From: Sva-07 sp963715825
GTDB taxonomy: Bacteria; Actinomycetota; Acidimicrobiia; Acidimicrobiales; Ilumatobacteraceae
Reading direction: 5' to 3'
NCBI GenBank assembly: GCA_963715825.1
Contig: CAVQSI010000031.1
Location: forward strand, 1 to 64,000
DNA: 64,000 bases
A program made the translations under genes and the position numbers. Below the pieces are notes generated by a model. The model was not told the DNA's origin. It worked only from the letters and a program-made list of their open reading frames with translations, and ran no database searches. Numbering within the stretch: position 1 is the stretch's first letter; every line of letters begins with the position of its first letter. Shown here piece after piece: positions 35,441 to 44,270 of this stretch.

Positions 35441-38059
35441 TCAGGGGTCGACGAGTCCCCAACGGACGAGATCGGTCAGCGGCCCGAGATTGGGGGCCAT
35501 CTCGATGCCGACCACCTCGTCGGCGTACGCGGTGAACGCCGGTTCCACGTACAACGGCACTGCGGGCACCGCTGCCAGCAACCGCTCATCAATCGCCGCG
35601 AAGGCGGTGGCTCGCGCCGTGGGATCGCTGACCAATGCCACCTGCGCGAACAGCTCGTCGATCGTCGGATCCGAAAACGCGCCAACGTTGACGCCGTTGG
35701 CCACTCCGGTACAGCCGGGCACAGTGGGCGGGCACCCGTTGGTGGCGAAGGAGAGTTCGGTTGCCACCGGATCACTGTTGAACAGACGGAACTGCAGTAA
35801 CAGGTCGAAGTCCCCCGTGTTGAGCCGCTCGTTGGTCAGCTCCGTGGTGCCCGGCAATCCCGTGACGTCGATGCCGATCGCCTGGAGGTCGTCCTCGATC
35901 GCCAACGCCGTGTTGACGCCGTCGGCGTCGTTGAGCAGCACGATGTCGAGCGCCAGGTCCTGGCCGTCGCGGCGGCGGAAGACCGTGTCGTCGGGTCGCG
36001 TCCAGCCGGCCTCGTCGAGGAGCCGATTCGCCTCGTCGAGGTCGTACTGGTCGGCGAACGGTTGCCCGTCGCCCTGCTGGCCGGGCGAGAAGATCAGGCT
36101 GTTCCACGGATCGGCCAGTTCACCCGTCTTGCGACCGACCGCCGTGTCGGCGATGGAATCGCGGTCGATCGCGTGGAGGATCGCCTGGCGGACCCGCACA
36201 TCGCGCAGCGGCTCCGACGCCGTGTTGAGCGTGAGCTGGACGGCGATGGTGGAGGTACCGGCCTCGGTGGTCGTGTCCGCAATGGCCGCCGCCTCGAGGA
36301 GTTCGTCACCTGCCACGTCGTCGACCCAGATCACGTCGACCTCCCGCCGTCGCTGGGCCTCGACCAGCGCGTCGGAGTCGACGTACGACGCGAACCGCAC
36401 ACGGTCGAGCGTCGGCACCGGGTCGCCCGTCCAGGTGTCGTTCGGGCCGAGCGTGATCTCGCCGGGGTTCTGCCGGCTGGCGAGGCGGTAGGGCCCGGCG
36501 GCGTCGGTGACCCCGTCGACGAGGAAGTCGGCGGCGGTCCCACCATCGGCGAGGTGTCCCCGCCACGTCGCGTCCTTGATGATCGGATGGATCGTGGAGA
36601 ACATCAGGTACTCGGCGCCCGTCGGCGCGGTGAGATCGATCTCGAGTGTCGTGTCGTCGATCGCGCGCACGGCGCTGACGCCGTCGTACAGCAGCGTGCG
36701 CTGCGCGCTCGTCGCGGGCGCGGTCAGGTACTCGAACGTGGCGACGATGTCGGCCGTCGTCACCGGCGATCCGTCGTCCCACACCCGGTCGTCGTGGAGT
36801 GTCCACGTCAAGCGGAGCGGGTCGTCCGGGTCGACGGTCGGCGGACCGGTGGCGAGGCTCGGCACGGCATCGAGTCGCTCGTCGATGCGGTACATGACCG
36901 GCAGCACCCATTCCGCCAGCACCTTGGACGTGTCGAGGCTCGAGTGCGGGTTCGGGTCGCTGAGGTCGAGCGTGGTTCCGACCGACACGCTGCCCCCGTC
37001 GCGGACCGCAACGGGCGCCACGCTGTCGGCGGGCACCGGCGGCGGCGTGCCGGTTCCGGGCACCGCCAGCTCTGTGGAGCCGGGTTCGAGCGTCGTCGAC
37101 ACCTCGACGGATGGTGCGGCATCGGGCCCCGAACCATCGTCGCTGCTCACCACCACGACGCCGGCGGCGACGCCGACCACGGCGAGCGCAGCGAGCACCG
37201 CCACGATCACACCACGACGCCCACCTCTCGCCGCGGTGTCGGGGCCATCATCGCCGGTTCCCATCGCGGCAGACAGCGCCTCGACGAACTCGGCGCCGCT
37301 GTCGAAACGAGCGTCGCGATCCTTCGCGAGCGCTCGGTCGAAGAACGCGTCGAGCGCCGCATCACCGGTACTCGGTGCGACGTCGACCGAGTGGGCGAGC
37401 AGCGTGGCGACGATGTCGTCTCGGGCGAAGGCCGACCGACCGGTGAGTGCGTGATGGGCGACGCACCCGAGTGCGTACAGGTCGCTGCGATGGTCGACGT
37501 CGTCGCCGCGAGCCTGCTCCGGCGACATGTACTCGGCGGTGCCGATGCTCCCGGTCGTGTAGCGCCCCAGCTCGCGAGCCGAGGCGGCGATACCGAAGTC
37601 GGCCAGGTACGGGCGGCCGTGTTCGATCAGGATGTTGGCCGGCTTGACGTCGCGATGGATCAGCCCGGCCGCATGGGCGTTGTCGAGCGCGTCGGCGATC
37701 GGTGCCAGCAGCTCGAGCACCCGGGTCGGCGGCAGGGGCGCCTCGCGGTCGATGAGGTCGGCGAGCGTCTCGCCGTCGACGATCCGCATGGCGAGGTAGT
37801 AGAGGCCGTCATCGTCACCGGCCTCGTAGACGGGCACGATCGACGGGTGGTCGAGCGACGCAGCCGCACGGCCCTCGCGCTCGAACCGGCGCGCCGCATT
37901 GGGGTCGCGAGCGACCAGCGGATCGAGCACCTTGACCGCCACGTCGCGGTCGAGGCGGACCTGCCGGGCGCGCCACACCGACCCGAACGAGCCCTCCCCG
38001 AGCGGCTCGATCAGCTCGAATCCGCCGAGTCGGCGTCCACGAAGATCGTCCGCCGCCAC
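35441..38059 (-). CDS. receptor Ser/Thr protein kinase with extracellular SBP_bac_5 peptide-binding domain
   Basis: Protein of 872 residues. Residues about 12-270 form a Hanks-type kinase: glycine loop GEGSFGSV (21-28), Lys43 in VAVKVL, HRDVKPAN (135-142), DFG (154-156), SPEQARG and the SDLYALG segment. One membrane helix (about 283-304) follows. The extracellular part from about 355 on is an OppA/DppA-like solute-binding protein: NPHSSLDTSKVLAEWVLPVM, VWDDGSPVTTADIVATFEYL, LRDVRVRQAILHAIDRDSIA, and YDLDEANRLLDEAGWT. It probably senses a peptide or similar ligand and signals by phosphorylation. GTG start 38059 places the kinase at the N-terminus. No transporter genes adjoin it. Confidence 0.9.
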   Translation of the reverse strand: MAADDLRGRRLGGFELIEPLGEGSFGSVWRARQVRLDRDVAVKVLDPLVARDPNAARRFEREGRAAASLDHPSIVPVYEAGDDDGLYYLAMRIVDGETLADLIDREAPLPPTRVLELLAPIADALDNAHAAGLIHRDVKPANILIEHGRPYLADFGIAASARELGRYTTGSIGTAEYMSPEQARGDDVDHRSDLYALGCVAHHALTGRSAFARDDIVATLLAHSVDVAPSTGDAALDAFFDRALAKDRDARFDSGAEFVEALSAAMGTGDDGPDTAARGGRRGVIVAVLAALAVVGVAAGVVVVSSDDGSGPDAAPSVEVSTTLEPGSTELAVPGTGTPPPVPADSVAPVAVRDGGSVSVGTTLDLSDPNPHSSLDTSKVLAEWVLPVMYRIDERLDAVPSLATGPPTVDPDDPLRLTWTLHDDRVWDDGSPVTTADIVATFEYLTAPATSAQRTLLYDGVSAVRAIDDTTLEIDLTAPTGAEYLMFSTIHPIIKDATWRGHLADGGTAADFLVDGVTDAAGPYRLASRQNPGEITLGPNDTWTGDPVPTLDRVRFASYVDSDALVEAQRRREVDVIWVDDVAGDELLEAAAIADTTTEAGTSTIAVQLTLNTASEPLRDVRVRQAILHAIDRDSIADTAVGRKTGELADPWNSLIFSPGQQGDGQPFADQYDLDEANRLLDEAGWTRPDDTVFRRRDGQDLALDIVLLNDADGVNTALAIEDDLQAIGIDVTGLPGTTELTNERLNTGDFDLLLQFRLFNSDPVATELSFATNGCPPTVPGCTGVANGVNVGAFSDPTIDELFAQVALVSDPTARATAFAAIDERLLAAVPAVPLYVEPAFTAYADEVVGIEMAPNLGPLTDLVRWGLVDP

Positions 38060-38116
38060 CCGGCGATGGTAGGACAGTTCGCCTGCGCGCCGCGCGCCTG
38101 TCGGACCAGCCATCGA

Positions 38117-38155
38117 GCGATGAGCGAAACCCGCACATGTGGCGGATTCGCTCAT
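38117..38155. promoter_or_regulatory. imperfect palindrome between divergent kinase and regulator genes
   Basis: ATGAGCGAA (38120-38128) faces TTCGCTCAT (38147-38155) with partly paired CCCGC/GGCGG inside. It starts AGCGATGAG, like the hairpin at 27810. It lies in the 150-bp divergent promoter region, so an operator is possible as well as a stray hairpin. Confidence 0.45.
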
Positions 38156-38211
38156 GGCCCTGCCGTCGGTGGCAGCCCGAACGTCGTCGCACCCGGCACT
38201 AGCTTGGCGCG

Positions 38212-40734
38212 ATGGGCGGGCCACCGAGGTTGTTGACGCGGGCACCTTCGCTCGCCGACGCGCTGCCGCGCCCCCGCCTGGTCGATGCGGCGGGCACCGG
38301 TCCGCTCGTCGTGCTGGTCGGAGCGAGCGGTACGGGGACCAGCACCGCCGCGGCGCAACTCGCCGACGCCGGGGGCCAGCGCGTGGCGTGGTGCAGGCTG
38401 GCGACCGGCTACGAGCGGGCCGCCGACATCGTCCAGATGGTCGCCCGCACAGCCGGGGTCGACGTCGAGCCGGCACGCCGCGTGCTCGACCTCAGCGACC
38501 AGTTGCTGGAGCTGATCGAGTCCGGTTCGTTCACCGTGGTGGTCGACGAGTACCAGCTCGCCGCTGACGCCGACGTCGACCGGATGCTGGCCGAGTGCGC
38601 CGGGTTGCTGCCCTCCGGCGCTCGCATCGTGGTGGCCGGCACCGTCCGTCCGGCCGGTCTCATCGGCCTGGTCGGCCCGACCCGACTGCGGGTGATCGAC
38701 TCGGTGGACCTGGCGTTCACCGACGACGAGGCCACGGCACTGTTCGGACGCCACGGTGCGTCGGCGGCGAGCGCCATCCGGTGGAACCACCACCTCGGCG
38801 GCTGGGCCCAGGGGCTGGTCGCCGGTGCATCCACTCCCGACGCCGACCCTGCCCGTCACGTCGAAGCGATGCTCGACCAGGTCGCCGCCGCCGACCCGAC
38901 CGGTTCGGCGGTGCTCGACGTCGGGGCCGCACTGCCGTACTTCACGGCCGATCTCCTGAACACGCTCGGCGTGGCATCTGCCGACGGCGACCTCGATTCG
39001 ATCGTCGCCGGACTCCCGCTGATCGCCGACCATGCCGGTGTCTTTCGGATGTCCCCGGCCGCGGCCGACATCCATCGAACACGGATGGACCCAACCGAAC
39101 TCACCACGCTGCGACAGCGCGCCGCCACCGAACTCGCCGCCACCGACCCGACGGCAGCAATCGAGTTGTTCCTCGACAGCAACGATCCCGATGCGGCGGC
39201 CGACGTGCTCGCCGACCATCTGTCCGAGATCGGCGTCGAGCGTGCGCTGACCTGGCTCTACCGCCTCCCGGCGGAGCTGCGACGCCGCTTTCCCCCGGTG
39301 CTCGCCGCCGGACAGGCCACCGTCGAAGTCGACACTGCGCTCGCCGTGGCGACCGCCCGCGTCGAGGCGGCCACCACGGAACGTTCACGTCGCGAAGCAC
39401 TCTTCGCGCTCGGCTCGGTGGAGGCCCATCGAGGCGAACTCGCTGCGGCAGCCGGCGCGTTCGAGGCGGCCGCGCGATCGGCTCACAGCGACCCTGCCGC
39501 CGAAGCGGCGATCTCGGCGGAGTTGGCGACGACGCGCTGGCTGCTCGGCGACATCGTCGGTGCCCGCGCCGCACTCGCCAACGCAGGGCCGACCACGGCA
39601 ATGACATGGCTGCGCGCCCAACTCGACCTCGTCGACCCCGCAACCGCCCCGCCTGAGCTGAATGCCCCGGATGCCAAACACGATGCCGAGGCAACGGACC
39701 GCGACGGCTTCACGCTGGCAGCCGCGGCGCTGGGCGCCTGGGCGACCGACGATCAGGTACGGGCACACGCATCGGCGACCGCTGCGTACGCGTCGGCGGT
39801 CGAATCGGGCGGCGACGCGCTGGTGGCCGGGGCCGCGGTGTACGGATGGAGCCTCGTGCAGCGCGGCGACACCGACGACGCGCTCGTGGTCGCCGAGGAA
39901 CTCGAACGACGCTTCGGACCACGGCATCGTCTCGCGCAGGTCCACGGTGCGGTGATCAGGGAACGCTGCGGCCGCAACGGCGACCGCAGCAGCCACGAGC
40001 GCGCCCAGCGGCGGCTGCGCGACCTGCGCACGCTCGGGTACGCGTCGATCGAACGGCTGGCGGCCACCGTGCTCGACGCCGACGATGCGGCGGACGCGAC
40101 CGACGACGTGGTGGTCTCGGTCCTGGGAACGCATCGCTGCGTCGCCGACGGTCGCACGATCACCCGCTCCGACTGGAAGTCGAAGAAGGCGTTCGAAGTG
40201 CTCACCGTGCTCGCTGCGCGCGGCACGGGCGGCACTCACCGCGAGGTTCTGATCGAAGCAGTCTGGCCAGGCCGCGAGCCGGAGAAAGGGCGGACCCTGC
40301 TGCGCACGGCGCTCAGCGAGATCCGCCGGGTGCTCGAACCGCTACGGCCGGCTGGCGAGCCATCACGTCACGTCTCGGCTGCGGAGGACACGATCAGCTT
40401 GGCCGGGTCGCTCGACCTCGACACCTGCGAGGCACTGATCGAGCTCGACCCCAGCGCCGCGTTCGAGATGCTGGTGCCCGGCCTGGCGCCGGAGGTGGCG
40501 ACAACCGAGTGGGCCCAGGAGTGGCTGCCTCGCGTGGATCGGCTCCTGCTCGCTGCCGCCTCCCGCGTGGCCGTCGACGCCGAGCCGCATCTGCGGGTGC
40601 GGGCGCTGGAGGTGATGATCGACGCCGAGCCGTGGCAGCGTCGCCACTACGACACCCTGATCGAGGTCCACCGCGAGGCCGGCGACGATGCTGCGGCCGC
40701 CGACGCCGAACGCCGCTGGTTCGCCGACGACTGA
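38212..40734 (+). CDS. large ATPase-TPR-BTAD transcriptional regulator (MalT/SARP-like)
   Basis: Regulator of 840 residues. N-terminus: a STAND-like NTPase with VVLVGASGTGTSTAAAQLAD in Walker A position, where the usual Lys is Thr, and FTVVVDEYQLAAD as Walker B. Middle: TPR-like helices (LEAATTERSRREALFALGSV, AYASAVESGGDALVAGAAVY). C-terminus: an OmpR-type winged helix (WKSKKAFEVLTVLAARGTGG, LIEAVWPGREPEKGRTLLRT) and a BTAD-like tail (RALEVMIDAEPWQRRHYDTL). It is divergent from the receptor kinase, which suggests linked regulation. Confidence 0.8.
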   Translation: MGGPPRLLTRAPSLADALPRPRLVDAAGTGPLVVLVGASGTGTSTAAAQLADAGGQRVAWCRLATGYERAADIVQMVARTAGVDVEPARRVLDLSDQLLELIESGSFTVVVDEYQLAADADVDRMLAECAGLLPSGARIVVAGTVRPAGLIGLVGPTRLRVIDSVDLAFTDDEATALFGRHGASAASAIRWNHHLGGWAQGLVAGASTPDADPARHVEAMLDQVAAADPTGSAVLDVGAALPYFTADLLNTLGVASADGDLDSIVAGLPLIADHAGVFRMSPAAADIHRTRMDPTELTTLRQRAATELAATDPTAAIELFLDSNDPDAAADVLADHLSEIGVERALTWLYRLPAELRRRFPPVLAAGQATVEVDTALAVATARVEAATTERSRREALFALGSVEAHRGELAAAAGAFEAAARSAHSDPAAEAAISAELATTRWLLGDIVGARAALANAGPTTAMTWLRAQLDLVDPATAPPELNAPDAKHDAEATDRDGFTLAAAALGAWATDDQVRAHASATAAYASAVESGGDALVAGAAVYGWSLVQRGDTDDALVVAEELERRFGPRHRLAQVHGAVIRERCGRNGDRSSHERAQRRLRDLRTLGYASIERLAATVLDADDAADATDDVVVSVLGTHRCVADGRTITRSDWKSKKAFEVLTVLAARGTGGTHREVLIEAVWPGREPEKGRTLLRTALSEIRRVLEPLRPAGEPSRHVSAAEDTISLAGSLDLDTCEALIELDPSAAFEMLVPGLAPEVATTEWAQEWLPRVDRLLLAAASRVAVDAEPHLRVRALEVMIDAEPWQRRHYDTLIEVHREAGDDAAAADAERRWFADD

Positions 40735-40752
40735 CGCAACGCTGGCAACTGT

Positions 40753-43092
40753 TCAGCGGCGGCGGCGCACCACGACGGCCGGCAGTGCCACGACCGTGGC
40801 GAACCAGCTCAGCACGATGATCGAGCCGAGGAAGACGCCGACGATCACGTAGGGCGTGAGCGACGAGAACACCAGCGGGAGGAAGCCAACAGCGATCACC
40901 GCTGCGTTGCGGGTGAGCGCTCGGGCCGGCTCCTCGGCGAACGCCTCGATCGCCGCCGACGAACTGCCGAGGTCGGAGCGCAGCTCGCGGAAACGTTCGA
41001 CGAAGTGGATCGCGAAGTCGACACCGATGCCGAGTACGAGGGTGGACAGCACGGCGATCGGCATGTCGTAGTCCTTGCCGAGCAGCCCGATCGTGCCGTA
41101 CACGATCATGATCGTCCACAGCACCGGAGCGATCCCGATCAGCGCCCAGACAACGGATCGGAACAGGATGCCCAGCAACACCAGCACGATCGCCAACGTC
41201 ACCAGGAAGCCGGTGAGCATGCCCTCGACCATCTCGTCCTGCCACACCAGGTTGAGGTAGGTCTCGCCGCCCCACTCGGCGGTCACGCCGTCGGGCAGCG
41301 GCACCGCTGCGAGTTGCTCGGCGGTGACGTCGAGCACCGACTGCATTGCCTGGTTGTCGCCGTCTCGCAGCTGGAGCCGGATGTTGGCCTGATCGCCCGC
41401 CGGGGTGATCAGCGTGGCGGTCAACGGCGACGCAGCCGAAGCAGCATCGAGCGCCGCGATGGCATCGTCGCCGGTTGCGCCGCCGGTCAGGTCGACGAAC
41501 GACGCCGACGTGCCGACGATCGGATCGGCATCCCACGTCGCCTGCAGCGCGCCGATCGCCGCGACGGTCTCGTCGTCGACCATCAGCGCTGCGTCGTCGG
41601 CGCGCACGTAGAGGTTGGCGCCGAACGTGCCCGGAAGTTCGTCGTTGAGACGTTCTGTCGCGACACGAACCTCCTGGCCGGGGCGGAACCAGTTGACCGG
41701 GTTGTCGTTGACCTGGATCGTCGAGATCAACGGTACGGCCAGCAACGCGAGCGCACCGGCGCCAACGAGCACCGGAACGCGATGACGACTCGCTCCGATC
41801 GGGAGCCGACGGACGACCCCGGCGAACCGGCCGTCACCCGCAGCACGATCCCCGACCGCACGGGCGATCGACTTCTCCTTCACCAGCATCAGCACCGCCG
41901 GCAACAGCGTGAGCGTGCCGAGCCACGCGAACACGACCCCGATGGCGACGAAGATCCCGAACACCCTGACCGGTGGAATCGGCGTGAGCGCCAGCGCAGC
42001 GAAGCCGACCATCGTGGTCAGGGTGGTGAACGCGATCGGCCCGGCGAGTTCGTCGTAGACGACGCGCAGCGCCGCACGCCGATCTCGAAGGCGCCCGTAC
42101 CGGTCGAAGAACTCGCTGATCACGTGGATGGCGTCGAGGATCGCGATCGGCATCAGGAAGATCGGGATCATCGAGCTCATGATGTGCAGCGTGTTGCCGG
42201 TGCCGATCAGCAGGCCCATCGCTCCGATCACCGAGAACAGGGCCAGCAACATCGCCGGTCCGACCAGCACGACCCGACGGAAGAACACGAGCATCAACAG
42301 GAAGATCGCAAGGCCGGCCATGGGAGCGAACACGGCCATCTGCACGAACATCTGATCACCGAAGGCCTCTTGCGCGAGCGGCAGGCCGGCGACGTGACGT
42401 TCGAGGCCGGCGAGTTGCGGTGACTCGTCGAGCAGCCGATCCACCGCGTCGCTGACCGGCACGGCATCGGACTTGTCGTCGAGCGGCACGAAGAACGCGA
42501 ACGTGTCGCCGTCGGCCGACAGCACGTTGCCCGCCAGCAGCGGGTCGACGGCGATCTGCTCGGCGATCGCTGCGGCGGCGGCGTCGCTGTCCGGGCCGGC
42601 GTCGGGGATCGCCGTGCGAACGGAGATCATCGTCTCCTCGGCGACGCCGTCGAGGGCGCTCACCGAGTCGTGGAACACGACCGCTGCATCGAGGTCGTCG
42701 GCGGTGACGAGCGACGCGTCGGAGAACAGCCCGACGACGATCATGTCGCGGGTCCCGAACGTGGAGCGGATCTCCTCGTTCAACACCCGCACCGGGGCGT
42801 CCGCCGACAGCATGCTCTCGGGATCGGTGTCGACCTGCACGCGCACGAACATCGCCAACAGCACCAACGTCAACACCGCCGCGACACCGACCACCCGCTT
42901 CGGCCAGCGCATCGACAGCTCGAGCAACCCCAACGAGACCCGCCCGACCAGCCCGGACGGACGGTGATGGTGCGCCGGACCGTGGCCGACGTCCGCCAGC
43001 ACGGCGTCGACGTCGAGCTCCGTCACTGGTTCCGACCCGGGTTCCGGCACGGCCGGCGCGTCGAGGTCGATGTCACTTCCTGGCCCACTCAT
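40753..43092 (-). CDS. MMPL/RND-superfamily transporter
   Basis: Membrane protein of 779 residues with two homologous halves, each with one helix, a large extracellular loop and five helices. Family blocks: FFRRVVLVGPAMLLALFSVI, MPIAILDAIHVISEFFDRYG with charged residues in the fourth helix, and in the second half PIAVLSTLVLGIGVDFAIHF. A cytoplasmic acidic N-terminus precedes the first helix. Expected to export a lipid or hydrophobic molecule using the proton gradient. ATG 43092 is preferred over a start 11 codons upstream. Convergent with the regulator gene. Confidence 0.88.
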   Translation of the reverse strand: MSGPGSDIDLDAPAVPEPGSEPVTELDVDAVLADVGHGPAHHHRPSGLVGRVSLGLLELSMRWPKRVVGVAAVLTLVLLAMFVRVQVDTDPESMLSADAPVRVLNEEIRSTFGTRDMIVVGLFSDASLVTADDLDAAVVFHDSVSALDGVAEETMISVRTAIPDAGPDSDAAAAAIAEQIAVDPLLAGNVLSADGDTFAFFVPLDDKSDAVPVSDAVDRLLDESPQLAGLERHVAGLPLAQEAFGDQMFVQMAVFAPMAGLAIFLLMLVFFRRVVLVGPAMLLALFSVIGAMGLLIGTGNTLHIMSSMIPIFLMPIAILDAIHVISEFFDRYGRLRDRRAALRVVYDELAGPIAFTTLTTMVGFAALALTPIPPVRVFGIFVAIGVVFAWLGTLTLLPAVLMLVKEKSIARAVGDRAAGDGRFAGVVRRLPIGASRHRVPVLVGAGALALLAVPLISTIQVNDNPVNWFRPGQEVRVATERLNDELPGTFGANLYVRADDAALMVDDETVAAIGALQATWDADPIVGTSASFVDLTGGATGDDAIAALDAASAASPLTATLITPAGDQANIRLQLRDGDNQAMQSVLDVTAEQLAAVPLPDGVTAEWGGETYLNLVWQDEMVEGMLTGFLVTLAIVLVLLGILFRSVVWALIGIAPVLWTIMIVYGTIGLLGKDYDMPIAVLSTLVLGIGVDFAIHFVERFRELRSDLGSSSAAIEAFAEEPARALTRNAAVIAVGFLPLVFSSLTPYVIVGVFLGSIIVLSWFATVVALPAVVVRRRR

Positions 43093-43155
43093 ACCGGCGA
43101 GGGTATCCCTGCGACCTGCGCTCACCGCAGGTCGGCACGCGGACGACGGGGGCGC

Positions 43156-44262
43156 TCAGGCCGCCTGCGCGGCGACGACACCAGCGGTCTGCTCGGCGAT
43201 GGCGTGCTCCTCGTCGGTGGGCACCACGAGCACCTTCGTGGTGGCGCCGTCGGCGGAGATCACCACGTCGGAACGCTCGTTGCGGGCTTCGTCGAGTGCG
43301 ATCCCGAACACCCCGAGGCCGTCGCAGATCCGCGACCGCACCAGCGCGCTGTGCTCGCCGATTCCCGCCGTGAACACGAGCGCATCGCACCCGCCGAGCA
43401 CGGCGACGTAGGCGCCGACGTACTTGCGGATCCGGTGGCAGAACACGTCGAGCGCGAGGTCGGCCGCTTCGTCGCCGGCCTCGATCCGAGCGCTGATCTC
43501 GCGCAGGTCGGAATCGCCGCACAGCCCGAGCAGCCCGCTCGACCGGTTCAACTCAGCGAGCACCTCGGCCCCACTGCGTCCGGTCGCCTCGGCCATGTAC
43601 CCGACGACCGCGGGGTCGATGTCGCCCGATCGAGTTCCCATCACGAGGCCCTCCAGCGGCGACAGCCCCATCGACGTCTCGACGCTGCGCCCACCCTGTA
43701 CCGCCGTCATCGACGCGCCGTTGCCGAGATGCGCGAGGATCAGGTCGAGGTCGCCGAGTGGCCGCCCCAGCACCTCGGCAGCTCGGGCCGACACGTACTC
43801 GTGCGACGTCCCGTGGAAGCCGTAGCGACGCACGCCGAACTCCTCGTACCACGCCGCCGGCACCGCGTAGCGGTAGGCGGCGGGCGGCAACGTGCGGTGG
43901 AATGCCGTGTCGAACACGGCGACCTGCGGCACCGTCGGCCACGTCGCCCTGGCCGCCTCGATGCCGGCGAGATTCGCCGGATTGTGCAACGGCGCCAGCG
44001 GCACGAGCCGACGGATCACCTCGATCAGTTCGTCGTCCACCAGCGTCGGCGCCGACACCACATCGCCGCCGTGCACGACGCGGTGCCCGATCGCGTCGAT
44101 CGGCACGTCGAGTTGCTCCACCGCGGCGACGACCTCGCGCAACGCCTCGGTGTGATCGACGACCTCCTCGACGATGCCGCCCGCCAGCCGTTCGCCGCTG
44201 TCGGAGTCGACGAGCTGGTACTTCACCGACGAACTGCCGGAGTTGAGCACCAGCACCCGCAC
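43156..44262 (-). CDS. ackA: acetate kinase
   Basis: Acetate kinase of 368 residues. Signatures: VLVLNSGSSSVKYQLVD, GHRVVHGG, VAVFDTAFHRTLPPAAYRYA, RYGFHGTSHEYVS, LAHLGNGASMTAV, GLSPLEGLVMGTRSGDIDP and FTAGIGEHSALVR, including the active-site Arg, His and Asp residues. It interconverts acetyl phosphate plus ADP with acetate plus ATP. GTG start 8 nt after the pta stop, so the two form an operon. Confidence 0.95.
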   Translation of the reverse strand: MRVLVLNSGSSSVKYQLVDSDSGERLAGGIVEEVVDHTEALREVVAAVEQLDVPIDAIGHRVVHGGDVVSAPTLVDDELIEVIRRLVPLAPLHNPANLAGIEAARATWPTVPQVAVFDTAFHRTLPPAAYRYAVPAAWYEEFGVRRYGFHGTSHEYVSARAAEVLGRPLGDLDLILAHLGNGASMTAVQGGRSVETSMGLSPLEGLVMGTRSGDIDPAVVGYMAEATGRSGAEVLAELNRSSGLLGLCGDSDLREISARIEAGDEAADLALDVFCHRIRKYVGAYVAVLGGCDALVFTAGIGEHSALVRSRICDGLGVFGIALDEARNERSDVVISADGATTKVLVVPTDEEHAIAEQTAGVVAAQAA

Positions 44263-44270
44263 CGCGTGCC

